DNA from: JBAZMA01 sp041649995
Lineage (GTDB): Bacteria; Omnitrophota; Gorgyraeia; Velamenicoccales; Velamenicoccaceae
DNA length: 64,000 bases
Assembly (NCBI GenBank): GCA_041649995.1
Contig: JBAZMA010000005.1
Coordinates: forward strand, 1 to 64,000
Direction: 5' to 3'
A program made the translations under genes and the position numbers. Position 1 is the stretch's first letter. The number at the start of each line of letters is the position of its first letter. This document shows positions 8,645-18,142 of the stretch, piece after piece. Below the pieces are notes generated by a model, which had not been told where the DNA came from, did not search any database, and saw only the letters and a list, made by a program, of their open reading frames with translations.

Positions 8645-9862
8645 ATGGAAAATACAGGCAGGCAAAACCCCGTTTCTCAACAGGAGACCGTCCTGAACCA
8701 GCTTTCCAAGGCGAGGCAGGAATTGTCGATCCTTTACGAGATCTCCAACGCCATGCACAAGACCCTGGCGCTTGATGAGATCCTTTTTATTATTCTCACA
8801 GGGGTCACCTCTCATTCCGGCCTTGGTTTCAACCGGGCCATGCTGCTTTTGCTCGACAGCCAGACCGATGTCCTGGAAGGCCGCATCGGCATAGGGCCCG
8901 ATAACGGCGAGGAGGCCAAAAGGATATGGAGCCTGATTGATGAGCAGAAGATGGGCTTGGACGATCTCATCAATTCTTATATTGAAACGGGCGAGGCCCT
9001 GAAGAATTCAAAGTTTTTTAATCAGGTCAAGAGCCTGCGTGTCAGCGTTCTGGAGCCCGAAGGAGGCATTCTGGCCAAGGTCTTCAATGACGGCATGCCT
9101 TTTCATATCCGGAAAGAAAACCTGCCCGTCCTTACCGGCGATCCCCTGGTTTCTGTTTTTTCCTCCGAAGAGTTCGTGATTGTCCCCCTGAAAGCCAAGG
9201 ATAAGTCCATCGGACTGATCATCGCCGATAACATTTTCACGAAACGCTCGATCACCAAGGATGACATCCGCGTCCTGATGATGTTTGCCAACCAGGCGGG
9301 CATGGCCATAGAAAACTCCAAACTGTATGAGCAGATGGTCATCAAAACCCACAAGGACGCTTTGACCGAGCTTTGGAATCACGGGTATTTTCAGTTCATG
9401 TTTGACGAGGAGCTCCGGCGCGCCAAGGACCAGATGAGTTACTTAAGCCTCATCATGCTGGATATCGACAATTTCAAGAATTACAACGATACGTGGGGCC
9501 ATCAAAAAGGTGATGAGATTTTGGTGAGGATTTCCCGCATCATCATGGAATCTTCGCGAAAAATCGATTGCTGCTGTCGTTACGGCGGCGAGGAATTCGC
9601 CGTGATCCTGCCGGACGCGGCCAAAAAGGACGCTTTCGTGATCGCCGAAAGGATCCGCGCGAATATCCACCAGTTCCCCTTTACCGCGGGCCCCGAACAC
9701 CCTGCGCAGACGATCACAGTCAGCGTAGGAATCGCTTCTTTCCCCGAAGACGGCAAAACAAAAGCGGAGCTGATTCGCTCCGCAGACGCCGCCCTGTATT
9801 ATGCCAAACGCCAGGGCAAAAACAGGGTTTCCAGCCTTCCGGTTTCAAGCGCCAAGGATTGA
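8645..9862 (+). CDS. GAF-GGDEF diguanylate cyclase
   Basis: 405 aa from the ATG at 8645. An N-terminal coiled-coil-like stretch leads into a GAF domain (about residues 25-230), a small-molecule or redox sensor fold. The GGDEF domain occupies about 240-395 and has an intact active site, RYGGEEF. An RxxD inhibitory site (RKID) lies five residues before it, so product inhibition is expected. It makes c-di-GMP from two GTP and is likely active. A likely receptor, the MshEN-PilZ protein, is encoded at 807-1694. An upstream TTG at 8609 could extend the reading frame, but that codon is the promoter -35 box, so the ATG is preferred. Confidence 0.88.
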   Translation: MENTGRQNPVSQQETVLNQLSKARQELSILYEISNAMHKTLALDEILFIILTGVTSHSGLGFNRAMLLLLDSQTDVLEGRIGIGPDNGEEAKRIWSLIDEQKMGLDDLINSYIETGEALKNSKFFNQVKSLRVSVLEPEGGILAKVFNDGMPFHIRKENLPVLTGDPLVSVFSSEEFVIVPLKAKDKSIGLIIADNIFTKRSITKDDIRVLMMFANQAGMAIENSKLYEQMVIKTHKDALTELWNHGYFQFMFDEELRRAKDQMSYLSLIMLDIDNFKNYNDTWGHQKGDEILVRISRIIMESSRKIDCCCRYGGEEFAVILPDAAKKDAFVIAERIRANIHQFPFTAGPEHPAQTITVSVGIASFPEDGKTKAELIRSADAALYYAKRQGKNRVSSLPVSSAKD

Positions 9863-9929
9863 TCCCGCTCGAACGCCTTCCTTTTTCAACAAAATCGTGT
9901 TTTTAAATGAGGATTAAGAGGATAAGGCC

Positions 9930-12900
9930 TTACGCTGAGGCTGTCCGCTCTTTCTCGACGACCCTGGGCAGGTTTTTGTCGGGTCCCTCCGGCTTTCCTC
10001 CCGCGTTTTCGTGGAGTTTGACGGAGACGATCTTCGACATCCCGGAACGTTCCATGGTGATTCCATACATGACATTGGCCCGGGAGATCGTTTTTTTGTT
10101 ATGGGTGATGACGATGAACTGCGATGTCCTGGAAAAATCGCCGAGCATGCGGCTGAAACGGTCAATGTTCGATTCGTCGAGCGCCGCGTCAATCTCATCC
10201 AGTACGCAGAATGGCGATGGTTTGGTCTTGAAAATGGCGAAAATAAGGGCGATGGCGGACAGGGATTTTTCGCCGCCGCTCAAAAGCGTGATATTCTGCA
10301 GCCTTTTCCCGGGAGGCCGGCAGATGATTTCAATGCCGGACTCAAGGACGTCTTCCTCATCGATCAAAAAGAGTTTCGCTTCTCCCCCTCCGAATAACAG
10401 GCGGAAATAGTTTTTGAATTCTTCCGCCACGACCTGGAATGTTTCCAAAAACATCTTGCGCGTATTGCGGTTGATTTTGAGGATGGCGTTTTTCAGTGAT
10501 TCCTTGCCGCCCAAAAGGTCGGTTTGCTGCTGGGTCAGGAAGTCGTGCCGGTTTTTCAATTCTTCGAGTTCTTCAATAGCCACGAGATTGACGGTGCCGA
10601 ACGATTCCACCTTTTCCCTCAAAAGCTGGATTTCCTGCTGTCGCGTCTGAATGTCGGGGGCGGGGTCTTCTTCTTTGGCTTCTCCGGGAGGCAATTCGTC
10701 CAAATCCACGCTGTAGGTCGTCAGGATCCTGTTTTTGATGCTGGTGATCTTGAAATGAAGTTCCTGTTCCTGCATCTGGTAATGATGCATGTTTTCTTTG
10801 GCTCGGTCGCTTTTTTCTTCCAGGTCCATGATCTGTTTCTGAAGATAATCGATCGTGTTGACTTCTTCGATGCGCTGCTGGCCAAGCGACCTGTGTTCGG
10901 CGGTTTTGTCTTCAATTTCCTGTTCATTGGCCTGGATCTGCAGTTCCAGGGCCGCTGCCTCCTCTTCCAAGGTATGGGATTTTTCCCTGGACTCCGAAAT
11001 TTCCTGTTCCGTCAGCGTCATCGTGTGGCTGTCCTGGCCCAGGGCGTCCTGAAACATCTTGAGGCTTGACACCAGATCTTCTTCTTTTGCTTTCTGGCTG
11101 CTGAGTTCGGTTTTCAGCTGGGTGATCTCGACCAGGTTCTTTTCTCTCTCTGCCAGGTGGGTATTGATGAGGGTCGTGTTCTGGACGATCTTTTCTTCCC
11201 AGGATGAGAGTTCCGCGGTCACGGTGTTGAGTTCGGCGCGGTATTTTTCGTCGTTCTGCCTGGCCTGCTGGAGATCCCTGGTGACATCGGTGAGTTCCAG
11301 CGCGATGACCTCCAGCTCTTCCTGGATCTTTTTGGCGTTTTCTGAAAGATTGGTATTGACGGCTTCCTTATTGGTGAGCGTGTATTTTTCTTCCTGAAGT
11401 TCGCCCTCCACCGCTTCCATCTGTTCGACGGCACTCAGAAGCTCTTTTTCGTTTTCCGAAAGGAGGGCCCTGAGACCGCAGCTTTCCTCCTCGATTTGCT
11501 GGGTCCGTTTTTCCAGGGTCTCCAAGTCAAAGGAAATAAATTTGATCTCGCATTGAATGCGGTAAGCGCCGCTGCCTTCATCAAACGAAACTTCCCGCGC
11601 GTGAGCGATGATGCCGGAGACGTTGTCGGGCGGGGCCTGGCGGAGTTCAAGGATTCCGTGGCCGGCCTCGGGCATGCTTTCGTACTTCAGGCGCAGTTCT
11701 TTGAGGAAGGTTGCCTGAGACTGCAGGCTTAATTTTTCATTTTCAAGGGCCCTGAGCCTGGCCTCCAAATCTTTGAGCAGGGTCTCAAGAGAGGTCTTTC
11801 GGCCTTTGATTTCCTCGAGTCGGACCTGGATTTCGTTGATGCGGGAACGCTCCTGGCTGATCTGCTCGGTCACAGAGGAGATATTTTTTAAGAGCTCTGC
11901 GTTCTCTTCTTCGGTTTTGATCTTCTCGGTCTCCAGGCGTTTCTGCCTCGCCAGAAGCCCGTGAAGGGCCGAGGAATTCTCGTTCAGGAGATTGTTTGTT
12001 TTGCTTTCGGCGATATTGCCTTCAAAAATCCTGGTTTTGAGTTCCTTGTTTTCTGTCTGGAGGCGCTCGGTTTCCGACTGGAGGTCCTGGAGGGACACTT
12101 CCCTGTCTTTGAGCAGGACCTCTTTGCTCGCGAAAAATTCCGCCAGGGTCTTCAGCTGGGTGTTGAGATCCGCCAGATTGTTCTGATGGTTGGCGATCTT
12201 CAGGGCCAGCTGTTCTTTTTGGGAACTCAGCATGACGCCGCGCCGATCGAGGTCTGCGATCCTTTCGTGGTTCATGCGGATGTGCTGCGAATGGCCGGCG
12301 TTATTGTTTTCCAGCGCCGAGAGGGCGGTTTTGAGTTCCGCGATGCGCCCGTCCAGCTCCTGGAGCTGTTGCTGCTGGTTCATCAGTTTCTTGTCCAGCG
12401 ATTGCAGCTCCGTGTTGAGCTGCGTTTCTTCCTCCGCGGATTTTTTGGAAAGCTCCGACAGTACGGCCAGTTCGCCTTTGACCGCCTTGAGTTCCAGGCC
12501 GGCAAATCCAAGTTCGGCGGTTTTGAGTTTTTCAAAGATTTCCTTGTAACGCCTCGCCTTGCTGGCCTGCCGTTCGATCGAACCGATCTGGCGTTTGACC
12601 TCCGTGATGATATCGTTAATGCGCAACAGGTTATTGTCCGTCTCCTCGAGCCTGCGCATCGCCTCTTTTTTCTTGATCTTGTATTTGCTGACCCCCGTCG
12701 CTTCGTCAAAGACAAGGCGCCTGTCCTCCGGTTTTGAACTGATGACCAGGTCGATCTTTCCCTGTTCTACGAGAGAATAGGATTCCGCCCCGATCCCCGT
12801 GCCCATCAGCATTTCATTGATGTCTTTAAGGCGCACGATATTATTGTTGATCAGGTATTCGCTTTCCCCTGACCGAAAGAGCCGCCGGGTGATCGTGACT

Positions 12901-13190
12901 TCTTCGTAATCGATGGGAAGGATCTTGGCTTCATTGGAGATCGTCAGGGAAACTTCCGCCATGTTCTGCGCGGGAACACTTTCCGTGCCGTTAAAGATCA
13001 CGTCTTCCATCTTCGCGCCGCGCAGGGACTTGATGGATTGCTCCCCCAGGCACCATCGCATGGAATCGAAAATATTGCTTTTGCCGCAGCCATTGGGTCC
13101 GACAATGGCCGTGATGCCGGGCTCAAAATGCAGGACTGTCTTTTCGGCAAAAGATTTGAAGCCCGCGATCTCCAATTTTTTGAAATACAT
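9930..13190 (-). CDS. smc: Chromosome segregation protein SMC with reduced hinge
   Basis: 1086 aa, about 100 residues shorter than usual SMC. The head is complete: Walker A GPNGCGKSN (31-39), the C-terminal LLSGGEKSLSAIAL signature and Walker B FCVLDEIDAAL. Long coiled coils flank the middle. The hinge is unusual. Between the coiled coils only about 55 residues (roughly 500-557) remain. They match the start of a hinge (GHGILELRQAP, VSGIIAHAREVSFD), but the GG-rich dimer-interface half is absent. SMC binds and organises DNA as an ATP-driven dimer. It is the last gene of the marC-to-smc operon. No frameshift is seen, so the shortening is in frame. Confidence 0.93.
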   Translation of the reverse strand: MYFKKLEIAGFKSFAEKTVLHFEPGITAIVGPNGCGKSNIFDSMRWCLGEQSIKSLRGAKMEDVIFNGTESVPAQNMAEVSLTISNEAKILPIDYEEVTITRRLFRSGESEYLINNNIVRLKDINEMLMGTGIGAESYSLVEQGKIDLVISSKPEDRRLVFDEATGVSKYKIKKKEAMRRLEETDNNLLRINDIITEVKRQIGSIERQASKARRYKEIFEKLKTAELGFAGLELKAVKGELAVLSELSKKSAEEETQLNTELQSLDKKLMNQQQQLQELDGRIAELKTALSALENNNAGHSQHIRMNHERIADLDRRGVMLSSQKEQLALKIANHQNNLADLNTQLKTLAEFFASKEVLLKDREVSLQDLQSETERLQTENKELKTRIFEGNIAESKTNNLLNENSSALHGLLARQKRLETEKIKTEEENAELLKNISSVTEQISQERSRINEIQVRLEEIKGRKTSLETLLKDLEARLRALENEKLSLQSQATFLKELRLKYESMPEAGHGILELRQAPPDNVSGIIAHAREVSFDEGSGAYRIQCEIKFISFDLETLEKRTQQIEEESCGLRALLSENEKELLSAVEQMEAVEGELQEEKYTLTNKEAVNTNLSENAKKIQEELEVIALELTDVTRDLQQARQNDEKYRAELNTVTAELSSWEEKIVQNTTLINTHLAEREKNLVEITQLKTELSSQKAKEEDLVSSLKMFQDALGQDSHTMTLTEQEISESREKSHTLEEEAAALELQIQANEQEIEDKTAEHRSLGQQRIEEVNTIDYLQKQIMDLEEKSDRAKENMHHYQMQEQELHFKITSIKNRILTTYSVDLDELPPGEAKEEDPAPDIQTRQQEIQLLREKVESFGTVNLVAIEELEELKNRHDFLTQQQTDLLGGKESLKNAILKINRNTRKMFLETFQVVAEEFKNYFRLLFGGGEAKLFLIDEEDVLESGIEIICRPPGKRLQNITLLSGGEKSLSAIALIFAIFKTKPSPFCVLDEIDAALDESNIDRFSRMLGDFSRTSQFIVITHNKKTISRANVMYGITMERSGMSKIVSVKLHENAGGKPEGPDKNLPRVVEKERTASA

Positions 13191-13202
13191 AAATTTTAGC
13201 CC

Positions 13203-14396
13203 CTATTTGTTCAGTTTATCCTTCAGCATTTTGGTCAGCATCGGCACCACTTCGAAAACATCCCCGACGATGCCGACCGTCGCGACCTGGAAGATCGGCG
13301 CAGAAGGGTCGTTGTTAACGGCGATGATCATATCGGAGGACTGCATCCCGACCAGATGCTGGATCTGCCCGGAAATGCCGCAGGCGATGTAGATTTTCGG
13401 ACAGACGGTCTTTCCTGTCTGACCGACCTGATGGGAGTACGGCATCCAGCCGCTGTCAACGGCGGCCCGCGAAGAGCCGACCGCGCCGTTCAAGACCTGA
13501 GCCAGGTCTTCCAGGAGCTTGAAATTTTCGGCGCCCCTCATTCCCCGGCCTCCGGAAACGATGACATCCGCTTCGGCAATATTGACGGTGGAGGTCACTT
13601 CCTCGATGATATCCAGGATTTTGGTCCTGGAGGCATAGACGTCTTCATCGAATTCCTCGATAACCACGCGACCGGACCTGAGCGTATCACAAGAGGCTTC
13701 TTTCATGACTTTATGGCGGACGGTGGCCATCTGAGGCCTGTGATGGGGCGTTATGATCGTCGCCATGATGTTGCCGCCGAAGGCCGGGCGCGTCTGCAGG
13801 AGGATTTTCTTGTGAGGGTCGATATCCAGGCCCGTGCAGTCGGCGGTCAGGCCCGTATGGATTTTGACCGCGACGCGGGAAATCAGGGAACGGCCTATGG
13901 ACGTGGCACCGCACAGGATGATCTCCGGTTTGTGTTTTTTGATGAGACGGATGAGGACGCTGGTATAGGCGTCATCGGCGAAATTCTTCAGGTGCGGGTG
14001 ATCCACGACGTAGACGGTATCTGCTCCCCTGGTAATGATGTCCTGGGCCTTGTCTTTGATGTCGTGTCCCAGAAGAAGGCCGCAAAGCTCGCAGCCCAGC
14101 TTGTCGGCCAGCTCCCGGCCTTTCCCCAGAAGTTCATAGCTGACGCTCTGAACGGTTCCCCGTTTTTGTTCACAAAAGACCCAGACGTTTTTGGCGCTGG
14201 TATCCGCCGGCGCCACTTTTTCGCGCTTGATCGTCAACGCCTGAAATTTACAGGCCTCCACGCAGGCGCCGCACAGCGTGCACATCTCGACCTTCACCTG
14301 CGCTTTTTTGTCGTTCATCACAAGGGCGCCGAACGGGCAGGCCTTGACGCACAGGGAACAGCCGACACATTTCTCATTATGGATATGAAGTGACAT
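13203..14396 (-). CDS. etfA: Electron transfer flavoprotein alpha subunit with N-terminal 2[4Fe-4S] ferredoxin domain
   Basis: 397 aa. Residues 1-55 form a ferredoxin domain with two CxxCxxCxxxC sets (C10, C13, C16, C20 and C39, C42, C45, C49). The rest is EtfA. Its FAD domain has GRGMRGAENFKLLEDLA and the C-terminal PYSHQVGQTGKTVCPKIY and GISGQIQHLVGM motifs. The extra ferredoxin domain is typical of CarE (caffeyl-CoA reductase) and LctC-type Etfs that bifurcate electrons. With etfB and the acyl-CoA dehydrogenase upstream it probably forms a complex linking NADH, ferredoxin and an enoyl-CoA. Bifurcation is inferred from architecture. Confidence 0.93.
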   Translation of the reverse strand: MSLHIHNEKCVGCSLCVKACPFGALVMNDKKAQVKVEMCTLCGACVEACKFQALTIKREKVAPADTSAKNVWVFCEQKRGTVQSVSYELLGKGRELADKLGCELCGLLLGHDIKDKAQDIITRGADTVYVVDHPHLKNFADDAYTSVLIRLIKKHKPEIILCGATSIGRSLISRVAVKIHTGLTADCTGLDIDPHKKILLQTRPAFGGNIMATIITPHHRPQMATVRHKVMKEASCDTLRSGRVVIEEFDEDVYASRTKILDIIEEVTSTVNIAEADVIVSGGRGMRGAENFKLLEDLAQVLNGAVGSSRAAVDSGWMPYSHQVGQTGKTVCPKIYIACGISGQIQHLVGMQSSDMIIAVNNDPSAPIFQVATVGIVGDVFEVVPMLTKMLKDKLNK

Positions 14397-14425
14397 GAAT
14401 TTCGTCCTCGTGTTTTGCCTTCAAG

Positions 14426-14450
14426 CGGTTCGAGCAAAAAAGCCGAACCG
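14426..14450. other. Hairpin in the etfB-etfA spacer
   Basis: Seven-bp arms CGGTTCG (14426-14432) and CGAACCG (14444-14450) close a loop with an A6/T6 tract. There is no T-run after the stem on the minus strand, so it is not a standard terminator. It may stabilise or punctuate the etfB-etfA mRNA. Confidence 0.4.
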
Positions 14451-14458
14451 AATCATGC

Positions 14459-15256
14459 CTAAGGCATGTAGGATTGAATAATGTCGGCGATCTTTCCACA
14501 GGCATCTTCGGTCAGCCCCTGGAAGATCTCCCCTCCCTTGCGGCGCTCGGGTGAAAAAATCTTGACGACCTGCGTGGGAGAGCCCTTGAGACCCAGGCGC
14601 TCTTCTTCACAGTCGAGCCCAGCGGCGTTGAGAAGTCTGATCTTGACGCTTTTGGCCCGCATTTTGCCTTTTAAGGACGGCAGGCGGGGTTCGTTGATCT
14701 CTTTGACGACCGTTAAAAGACAGGGCAGCGGGGTTTCGACAATATCAAACCCTTCTTCCGTCATGCGCTCGACGACGGCCTTGGGGCCCTGGATGGAATC
14801 GATTTTTCTGACATAGGTGACCTGTGGGATGTCCAGGTGCGTGGAGATCCCCGGCCCTACCTGCGCCGTGTCTCCGTCGGAGGCCTGTTTGCCGCAGAGA
14901 ATGATTGTGAAGGGGTTCAGTTTTTTGATGGCGGAGGCCAGGGTGTAGCTGGTGGCCAGGGTGTCGGATCCCGCAAACGCCCTGTCAGAGACCAATACCG
15001 CTTCATCAATGCCCATGGCGACCGCCTCGCGCAGGGCGCTTTCCGCCTGGGGCGGGCCCATGGTGATAGCCGTGGTCGTGCCTCCCAGTTTTTCCTTCAG
15101 CCGCAGGGCTTCCTCAATGGCGTACATGTCAAAAGGATTGATCATGGACTGAACGCCTTCCCGGATAAGGGTATTGGTTTCGGGATTGATTTTTACGTCC
15201 GCGGTGTCAGGGACCTGCTTGATGCAAACAATAATATGGGTCGTGTTGGTTTCCAT
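14459..15256 (-). CDS. etfB: Electron transfer flavoprotein beta subunit
   Basis: 265 aa. EtfB fold with the N-terminal IIVCIKQVPDTADVKI, the central ITMGPPQAESALREA and the nucleotide-binding GKQASDGDTAQVGPG. The SDGDTAQVGP version is the form I associate with anaerobe/clostridial Etfs, where this site holds a second FAD used for bifurcation rather than AMP. It lies between the acyl-CoA dehydrogenase (19-nt gap) and etfA. Partner of the ferredoxin-EtfA encoded next. Confidence 0.95.
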   Translation of the reverse strand: METNTTHIIVCIKQVPDTADVKINPETNTLIREGVQSMINPFDMYAIEEALRLKEKLGGTTTAITMGPPQAESALREAVAMGIDEAVLVSDRAFAGSDTLATSYTLASAIKKLNPFTIILCGKQASDGDTAQVGPGISTHLDIPQVTYVRKIDSIQGPKAVVERMTEEGFDIVETPLPCLLTVVKEINEPRLPSLKGKMRAKSVKIRLLNAAGLDCEEERLGLKGSPTQVVKIFSPERRKGGEIFQGLTEDACGKIADIIQSYMP

Positions 15257-15275
15257 GCTCCTCGCTCTTTTTAGT

Positions 15276-16427
15276 CTATCGGGCCATTTCTTTGATGAGG
15301 TGAAGGGCGATGATGTTGCGCTGGATCTGATTTGTGCCCTCGTAGATTTGCGTGATCTTCGCGTCGCGCATCCGTTTTTCCGCGGGATACTCTTTCATGT
15401 ATCCGTATCCTCCGAAGATCTGGACGGCGTCTGTCGTCACCTTCATCGCGACATCAGAAGCGAACAGTTTTGACATGGCCGAGGCGTTGGATACGTCTTT
15501 GACTCCGGCGTCGATCATACGGGCGGTTGAATAGATCAGGGCGCGGGCCGCCTCAACCTGAGTGCCCATGTCCGCCAGCATCCACTGGATTCCCTGAAAG
15601 CTGGAGATGGGTTTGCCGAACTGGACCCTTTCCTTGCCGTATTTGACGGACGCCTCCAGGGCGCCGGCGGCAATCCCTAAGGCCTGGGAAGCGACTCCCG
15701 GACGGGAGATGTCGAACGTTTTCATGGTGATGATGAAGCCCATGCCTTCTTTGGCCAGGATGTTTTCTTTCGGGACTTCGCAGTCCGTAAAGATCAGTTC
15801 GCGCGTCGAGGACGCCCGGATGCCGAGCTTGTCTTCTTTTTTGCCGAACGTGAACCCCTTCATGCCTTTTTCAAGGATAAAGGCCGTGGCCCCGCGGGCG
15901 CCTTTATTTTTGTCCGTCATGGCGATGACCACATAGACATCGGCATCTCCGCCGTTGGTGATGAAGTGTTTGGCGCCGTTCAAAATGTAATGGTCGCCTT
16001 TTTTCTTGGCGGTCGTCTGGATCGCGCTGGCATCCGAACCCGCCGAGGGTTCCGTGACGGCGAAGGCAGCCAGTTTTTTTCCGGCAGCCAGATCCGGCAG
16101 GTATTTCTTTTTCTGCTCTTCCGTGCCGAACAAAAGGATCGGATCCAATCCCAGGTAAGAGGCGGCAAAGCAAAGCGTGATGCCGCCGCAGGCCTTGGAC
16201 AGCTCTTCCGTCGCGATGCAGGTTTCTAGGACCCCTCCTCCCAATCCGCCGTATTCGGCGGGAATGGAAACCCCGAAGAGGTCGGACTGCGCGAGGATCT
16301 TGACGATAGGCCAGGGAAATTCCTCGGACTTGTCGTATTCCGCGGCGACCGGAGCGATCTTTTCCTGCGCGATCTGCCGGCAGAGGTCGCGAATCATCAT
16401 CTGTTGTTCATTCAAAAGGTAATCCAT
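15276..16427 (-). CDS. Acyl-CoA dehydrogenase (CarC/butyryl-CoA dehydrogenase-like)
   Basis: 383 aa, full length. It has FAVTEPSAGSDAS (FAD/substrate loop), the KHFITNGGDADVYVV region and the C-terminal QIYEGTNQIQR. The latter supplies the catalytic Glu near residue 363, placed as in short-chain acyl-CoA dehydrogenases. FAD-dependent oxidation of acyl-CoA or, with a bifurcating Etf, reduction of an enoyl-CoA. Gene order dehydrogenase-etfB-etfA(Fd) equals carC-carD-carE of Acetobacterium. Start supported by AAGGAGAG upstream. The acyl substrate cannot be read from sequence. Confidence 0.93.
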   Translation of the reverse strand: MDYLLNEQQMMIRDLCRQIAQEKIAPVAAEYDKSEEFPWPIVKILAQSDLFGVSIPAEYGGLGGGVLETCIATEELSKACGGITLCFAASYLGLDPILLFGTEEQKKKYLPDLAAGKKLAAFAVTEPSAGSDASAIQTTAKKKGDHYILNGAKHFITNGGDADVYVVIAMTDKNKGARGATAFILEKGMKGFTFGKKEDKLGIRASSTRELIFTDCEVPKENILAKEGMGFIITMKTFDISRPGVASQALGIAAGALEASVKYGKERVQFGKPISSFQGIQWMLADMGTQVEAARALIYSTARMIDAGVKDVSNASAMSKLFASDVAMKVTTDAVQIFGGYGYMKEYPAEKRMRDAKITQIYEGTNQIQRNIIALHLIKEMAR

Positions 16428-16448
16428 TCAACTCTCCTTTTTGGTTTT

Positions 16449-16919
16449 TTATTTGACCTGAATATTCTGGATCAGGGCTGTTTCTCCGCAATCCGGGAAT
16501 TTCGGACATTGGCAGCATTCCGCCCAAACCTTGTGCGGCAGGCGCGATTTGGCCGTCACTTTAAAACCGAGTTTTTTAAAGAATTCGGGCTGATAGGACA
16601 GGGTGAAACACTTTCTGACGTCGAGTTCCTGCGCCTCTTTGAGGCACGCCTTGACCAGAAGGGCGCCCAGACCCTTGCCCTGGTATTTTCTTTCAACGGC
16701 CAGGGATTTGAGCTCGGCGAGATCGTCCCAGCCCACGACATGCAGCGCGGCGCAGCCGATCACCTGCCCTCGCTCTCCTGAAACAACCCAGTAATCCCTG
16801 ATATGTTCGAAAATCTCATTGAGGGACCGCGGCATCATCAGGTCTTTTTTTGCGAAAGAATTGACGATCGCATGAATGGCCTGCGCGTCCTTGATCCTGG
16901 CTTTTCGGAGGTTGTTCAT
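16449..16919 (-). CDS. GNAT acetyltransferase, ArgA-like
   Basis: 156 aa. The GNAT acetyl-CoA motif reads KYQGKGLGALLVKACL. MPRSLNEIFEHIRDYWV near the start and LPHKVWAECCQCPKFPDC near the end match short N-acetylglutamate-synthase-like proteins (ArgA-type GNATs without a kinase-like domain). The Cys-rich end may bind a metal. It could start arginine synthesis by acetylating glutamate, but no other arg gene is nearby. It overlaps the glgC stop-start region by 4 bp. Confidence 0.8.
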   Translation of the reverse strand: MNNLRKARIKDAQAIHAIVNSFAKKDLMMPRSLNEIFEHIRDYWVVSGERGQVIGCAALHVVGWDDLAELKSLAVERKYQGKGLGALLVKACLKEAQELDVRKCFTLSYQPEFFKKLGFKVTAKSRLPHKVWAECCQCPKFPDCGETALIQNIQVK

Positions 16920-18139
16920 TTGATTTTTGTCCCTTTGGCCACGACAACGACCCCGTTATCGGAGATCGTGAAGCGCTTGCGGTCTTTTTTCAGGTCATAA
17001 CCGATGACGGTCCTTGGGGGAATGTTGACGTCTTTGTCGATAATGGCTCTGCGGACCTTGGCGTAACGTCCGACATTGACGCCTTCCATGAGGATGGAAT
17101 CGTGGACTTCGCTGTAGCTGTTGACGCGCACGTTCGGCGAAAGGATCGACCTCTGGATCCGCCCTCCGCTGACAATGCATCCGCTGGAAATCAGGGAATC
17201 AAGGACCAGGCCCATGCGGTCAGGGTTTTCGTCGCCGGCGAATACGGTTTTTGCTGGCGGAAACTGCTCCTGATAGGTGCGGATCGGCCAGTTTCTGTCA
17301 TAGAGGTTGAAGATCGGGGACACGTCGATCAAATCCATGTTCGCGTCGTAATAGGCGTCCAGGGTCCCGGCGTCCCTCCAATACTGCGCCTCATTCTTGT
17401 TTTCGTCCTTGAAATTATAGGCAAACACGCGTTTTTTTTGCTTGAGCATTTGAGGGATGATGTCTTTTCCGAAATCGTGGGATGTGCTTTTGCGCGCGTC
17501 TTTGACCAATTCCTCTTCCAGCGTTCCCCGGTTGAAAAGATAGATGCCCATGGAGGCATAGATCATATCTTCCTTGCCCGGGATTGTTTTCGGCACGGAC
17601 GGCTTTTCCTGGAATCCGAGAACGCGGTGAGAGGCGTCGGTTTCAATGACGCCCAGTTCCCAGGAAAACTCTTTTTTGAATTCGACGACTGCCACCGTCA
17701 TGTCCGCCTGGTTGGCCCTGTGAAAATCGACCATCGTCGCGTAATTCATCTTGTAGATATGGTCGCCGGCCAGGATCAGGACCATATCCGGTTTTTCCTG
17801 ATCGATGGTGTAGATGTTTTGGTAGATGGCGTCCGCCGTGCCCAGATACCAGCTGGCCCCCACCCTTTGCTGCGCCGGGATCACGTCGATATATTCCCCG
17901 AGCTCGTTATTGAAAAAATTCCAGCCCATGCGGATGTGCCGCTGAAGGGAAATGGATTTGTACTGGATCAGGGTGTGGATTCTTCTGAGACCCGAATTGA
18001 TGCAGTTGGAAAGCGTGATGTCGATGATGCGGTAGATGCCGCCGAAGGGAACCGCCGGTTTGGCCCTGTCTTTTGTCAAAGGGTAAAGCCGTTCGCCCTT
18101 GCCTCCTGCCAGAATGAACGTAACAACGTTGGGAATCAT
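16916..18139 (-). CDS. glgC: Glucose-1-phosphate adenylyltransferase GlgC
   Basis: 407 aa. The N-terminal nucleotidyltransferase signature GGKGERLYPLTKDRAKPAV is followed by IIDITLSNCINSGL and a C-terminal left-handed beta-helix. It makes ADP-glucose from glucose-1-phosphate and ATP, the committed step of bacterial glycogen synthesis. MalQ, encoded at 51198-53015, would act on the glucan. Regulation by glycolytic effectors is normal for the family. It follows the MarC-like gene by 3 nt, in the same operon. Confidence 0.96.
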   Translation of the reverse strand: MIPNVVTFILAGGKGERLYPLTKDRAKPAVPFGGIYRIIDITLSNCINSGLRRIHTLIQYKSISLQRHIRMGWNFFNNELGEYIDVIPAQQRVGASWYLGTADAIYQNIYTIDQEKPDMVLILAGDHIYKMNYATMVDFHRANQADMTVAVVEFKKEFSWELGVIETDASHRVLGFQEKPSVPKTIPGKEDMIYASMGIYLFNRGTLEEELVKDARKSTSHDFGKDIIPQMLKQKKRVFAYNFKDENKNEAQYWRDAGTLDAYYDANMDLIDVSPIFNLYDRNWPIRTYQEQFPPAKTVFAGDENPDRMGLVLDSLISSGCIVSGGRIQRSILSPNVRVNSYSEVHDSILMEGVNVGRYAKVRRAIIDKDVNIPPRTVIGYDLKKDRKRFTISDNGVVVVAKGTKIK

Positions 18140-18142
18140 CGG

